64,000 nt of DNA from Silvimonas soli. Its GTDB lineage: Bacteria; Pseudomonadota; Gammaproteobacteria; Burkholderiales; Chitinibacteraceae. Below the pieces are notes generated by a model. The model ran no database searches, had not been told where the DNA came from, and saw only the letters and a program-made list of their open reading frames with translations. This document shows, in pieces, positions 62,859-64,000 of the stretch. Both the position numbers and the translations under genes were made by a program. How positions within the stretch are numbered: the stretch's first letter is position 1; the number at the start of each line of letters is the position of its first letter. The DNA is taken from positions 3,100,001-3,164,000 of the forward strand of contig NZ_CP106736.1 in NCBI RefSeq assembly GCF_030035605.1, given 5' to 3'.

Positions 62859-63428
62859 TCAGCGCTGAAACAACGCGCCAACCGAGACATCCTGCTTTTC
62901 GTGGGAATCAAATTCCAGCAATTGGGCTGGCTGAAAGTGGAACGCATTGGCGACGATGACATCGGGGAATTGTTCAATGCGCACGTTGTTGATGTTGACC
63001 GAGTCGTTGTAATACTCGCGCCGGTCAGCAATATCGTTTTCAAGTTGGGTAATACGCCCGGCCAGATTCTGAAACTGCATATTGGCGCGCAATTCCGGAT
63101 AGGCCTCAACGGTGGCGTACAAAGAACCAAGACCGGTGCGCAATTGTTGCTCAGCAATGCCCAGCGCGGGGATATCGTGTTTCTCACGGGCTTGCGCTAC
63201 ACCGTTGCGCGCCAGCATGATTTTTTCCAGCGTTTCGCTTTCAAATTGCATGTAGTGCTTGCAGGTTTCCACCAGCTTGGGCAGTTCGTCATGCCGTTGC
63301 TTCAACAGCACGTCGATGTTGGACCAGGCCCGGCTAATGTTGTGTTTGAGTGCGACGAGGTTGTTGTAAAGCATCACAAAGTACACCAGTACAACTGCGA
63401 TCAGTGCGAAGAAGATAATGAGCGGCAT
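62859..63428 (-). CDS. lemA: LemA family protein
   Basis: A 189-residue protein with one N-terminal membrane helix (about 2-20) and a helical bundle. Family hallmarks are YNNLVALKHNISRAWSNIDVLLKQRHDELPKLVETCK and the C-terminal RREYYNDSVNINNVRIEQFPDVIVA. The start at MPLIIFFALI fits the family length; the frame extends 28 basic residues further upstream. It is the first gene of a pair with the GIDE/EF-hand gene. Confidence 0.93.
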   Translation of the reverse strand: MPLIIFFALIAVVLVYFVMLYNNLVALKHNISRAWSNIDVLLKQRHDELPKLVETCKHYMQFESETLEKIMLARNGVAQAREKHDIPALGIAEQQLRTGLGSLYATVEAYPELRANMQFQNLAGRITQLENDIADRREYYNDSVNINNVRIEQFPDVIVANAFHFQPAQLLEFDSHEKQDVSVGALFQR

Positions 63429-63565
63429 TCGGGTTTTTCCGTATGATCGTTTTTTGCGAACCTTAGCCTTCGCCGCCGGATGCCGCAAGCGCGGCGCTTG
63501 GGGTGTCGCCAAATTGGGACTAGGCTTGAAACGGAACGCGCAAACGTGCCATGCGGCGCATTAAA

Positions 63566-63599
63566 AAAACCGATCCCGCTGTAAGTCGGGATCGGTTTT
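63566..63599. terminator. Terminator after hisC
   Basis: A perfect 13-bp stem, AAAACCGATCCCG (63566-63578) with its complement at 63587-63599. On the minus strand a T-run follows it, as expected for the end of the hisC transcript. Confidence 0.9.
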
Positions 63600-63620
63600 G
63601 GCGTAATTTGCAAAGCTGGT

Positions 63621-64000
63621 TTATTGGGCGATGATCTGCTGCAAGGCGTCTACCAGCGCTTCGCATTCGGCATCGGTACCAATGCTGATCCGCAAATACT
63701 GGTTAATCCGCTCTTGCTTGAAGTGACGCACCAGAATTGCCTTGGCCCGCAGGTTGGCGGCCAGCGTTGCTGCATCGTGTTGCGGATGCCGGGCAAAGAT
63801 GAAATTGGCGGCTGAAGGCAGTACGTCAAAACCAAGCAGATTCAATCCGGCGACCAGCTTTTCCCGCGTATCAATTACGCCCTGACAAGTGCGGCGGAAG
63901 TAGCTCTCGTCCTCAATTGCCGCAACCGAACCGGCAATCGCCAGTCGGTCCAGCGGATAGCTGTTAAAGCTGTTCTTGACCCGGTCCAGCGCCTCGATCA
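63621..64000 (-). CDS. hisC: Histidinol-phosphate aminotransferase, C-terminal part (5' end outside window)
   Basis: PLP enzyme of histidine synthesis. About 125 C-terminal residues are present, the frame being open to the window end. RVKNSFNSYPLDRLAIAGSVAAIED is the family motif after the PLP lysine, followed by YFRRTCQGVI and the end LPSAANFIFARHP, ILVRHF and YLRISIGTDAECEALVDAL. The PLP-binding Lys itself lies outside the window. Whether other his genes are upstream cannot be seen. Confidence 0.92.
   Translation of the reverse strand, partial: IEALDRVKNSFNSYPLDRLAIAGSVAAIEDESYFRRTCQGVIDTREKLVAGLNLLGFDVLPSAANFIFARHPQHDAATLAANLRAKAILVRHFKQERINQYLRISIGTDAECEALVDALQQIIAQ

Overview
The window is bacterial chromosomal DNA, most likely from a betaproteobacterium of the order Neisseriales (a Chromobacteriaceae/Chitinibacteraceae-like relative). 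This is inferred from the protein sequences, from the order tRNA-Tyr/Gly/Thr-tuf-tRNA-Trp-secE-nusG-rplKAJL-rpoBC-rpsL-rpsG-fusA-tuf-S10-spc-alpha, and from the zinc-free S14 paired with a zinc-type L36. The genus cannot be fixed from the sequence alone. Most of the window is ordinary core genome; the accessory signals are concentrated after about 36 kb.

Layout. 1-3.1 kb: the 3' end of ilvD, a small alkyltransferase-like DNA repair protein, and a large Ig-domain lipoprotein. 3.4-36.2 kb: one almost uninterrupted plus-strand block of about 40 genes for transcription, translation and protein export. It starts with tRNA genes and tufB, runs through secE-nusG, L11/L1/L10/L12, RNA polymerase beta and beta', the str genes, a second tuf gene, and the S10, spc and alpha operons, and ends at a strong terminator after rplQ. 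Promoter-like and attenuator-like elements are visible before the tRNA genes, before tRNA-Trp/secE, between rplL and rpoB, before rpsL, between rpsJ and rplC, between rpsQ and rplN, and around rpmJ/rpsM. infA is not in its common place between secY and rpmJ.

36.5-42.9 kb: tRNA-Asn, an AsmA-like protein, YgfZ, FabI, a class II glutamine amidotransferase, PrmB (which methylates ribosomal protein L3, encoded here by rplC) and an alpha/beta hydrolase. 42.9-47.0 kb: a minus-strand four-gene cluster encoding a circularly permuted ATP-grasp protein, an alpha-E protein, a transglutaminase-like protein and the proteasome homologue Anbu. This known but poorly understood set is the most interesting system in the window. 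47.4-54.0 kb: PPi-type phosphofructokinase, an unusual DUF559-MiaA fused reading frame carrying a tandem-repeat linker, mutL and metY.

54.1-64.0 kb: an EAL-CBS-GGDEF signalling protein, a marR-MFS efflux pair with a palindromic operator candidate, a repeat-rich gene-free stretch, a LysE exporter, an RBBP9-type hydrolase, nadE, a GIDE/EF-hand membrane protein next to lemA, and the 3' end of hisC. Dispersed intergenic repeats of at least three families occur only in this second half.
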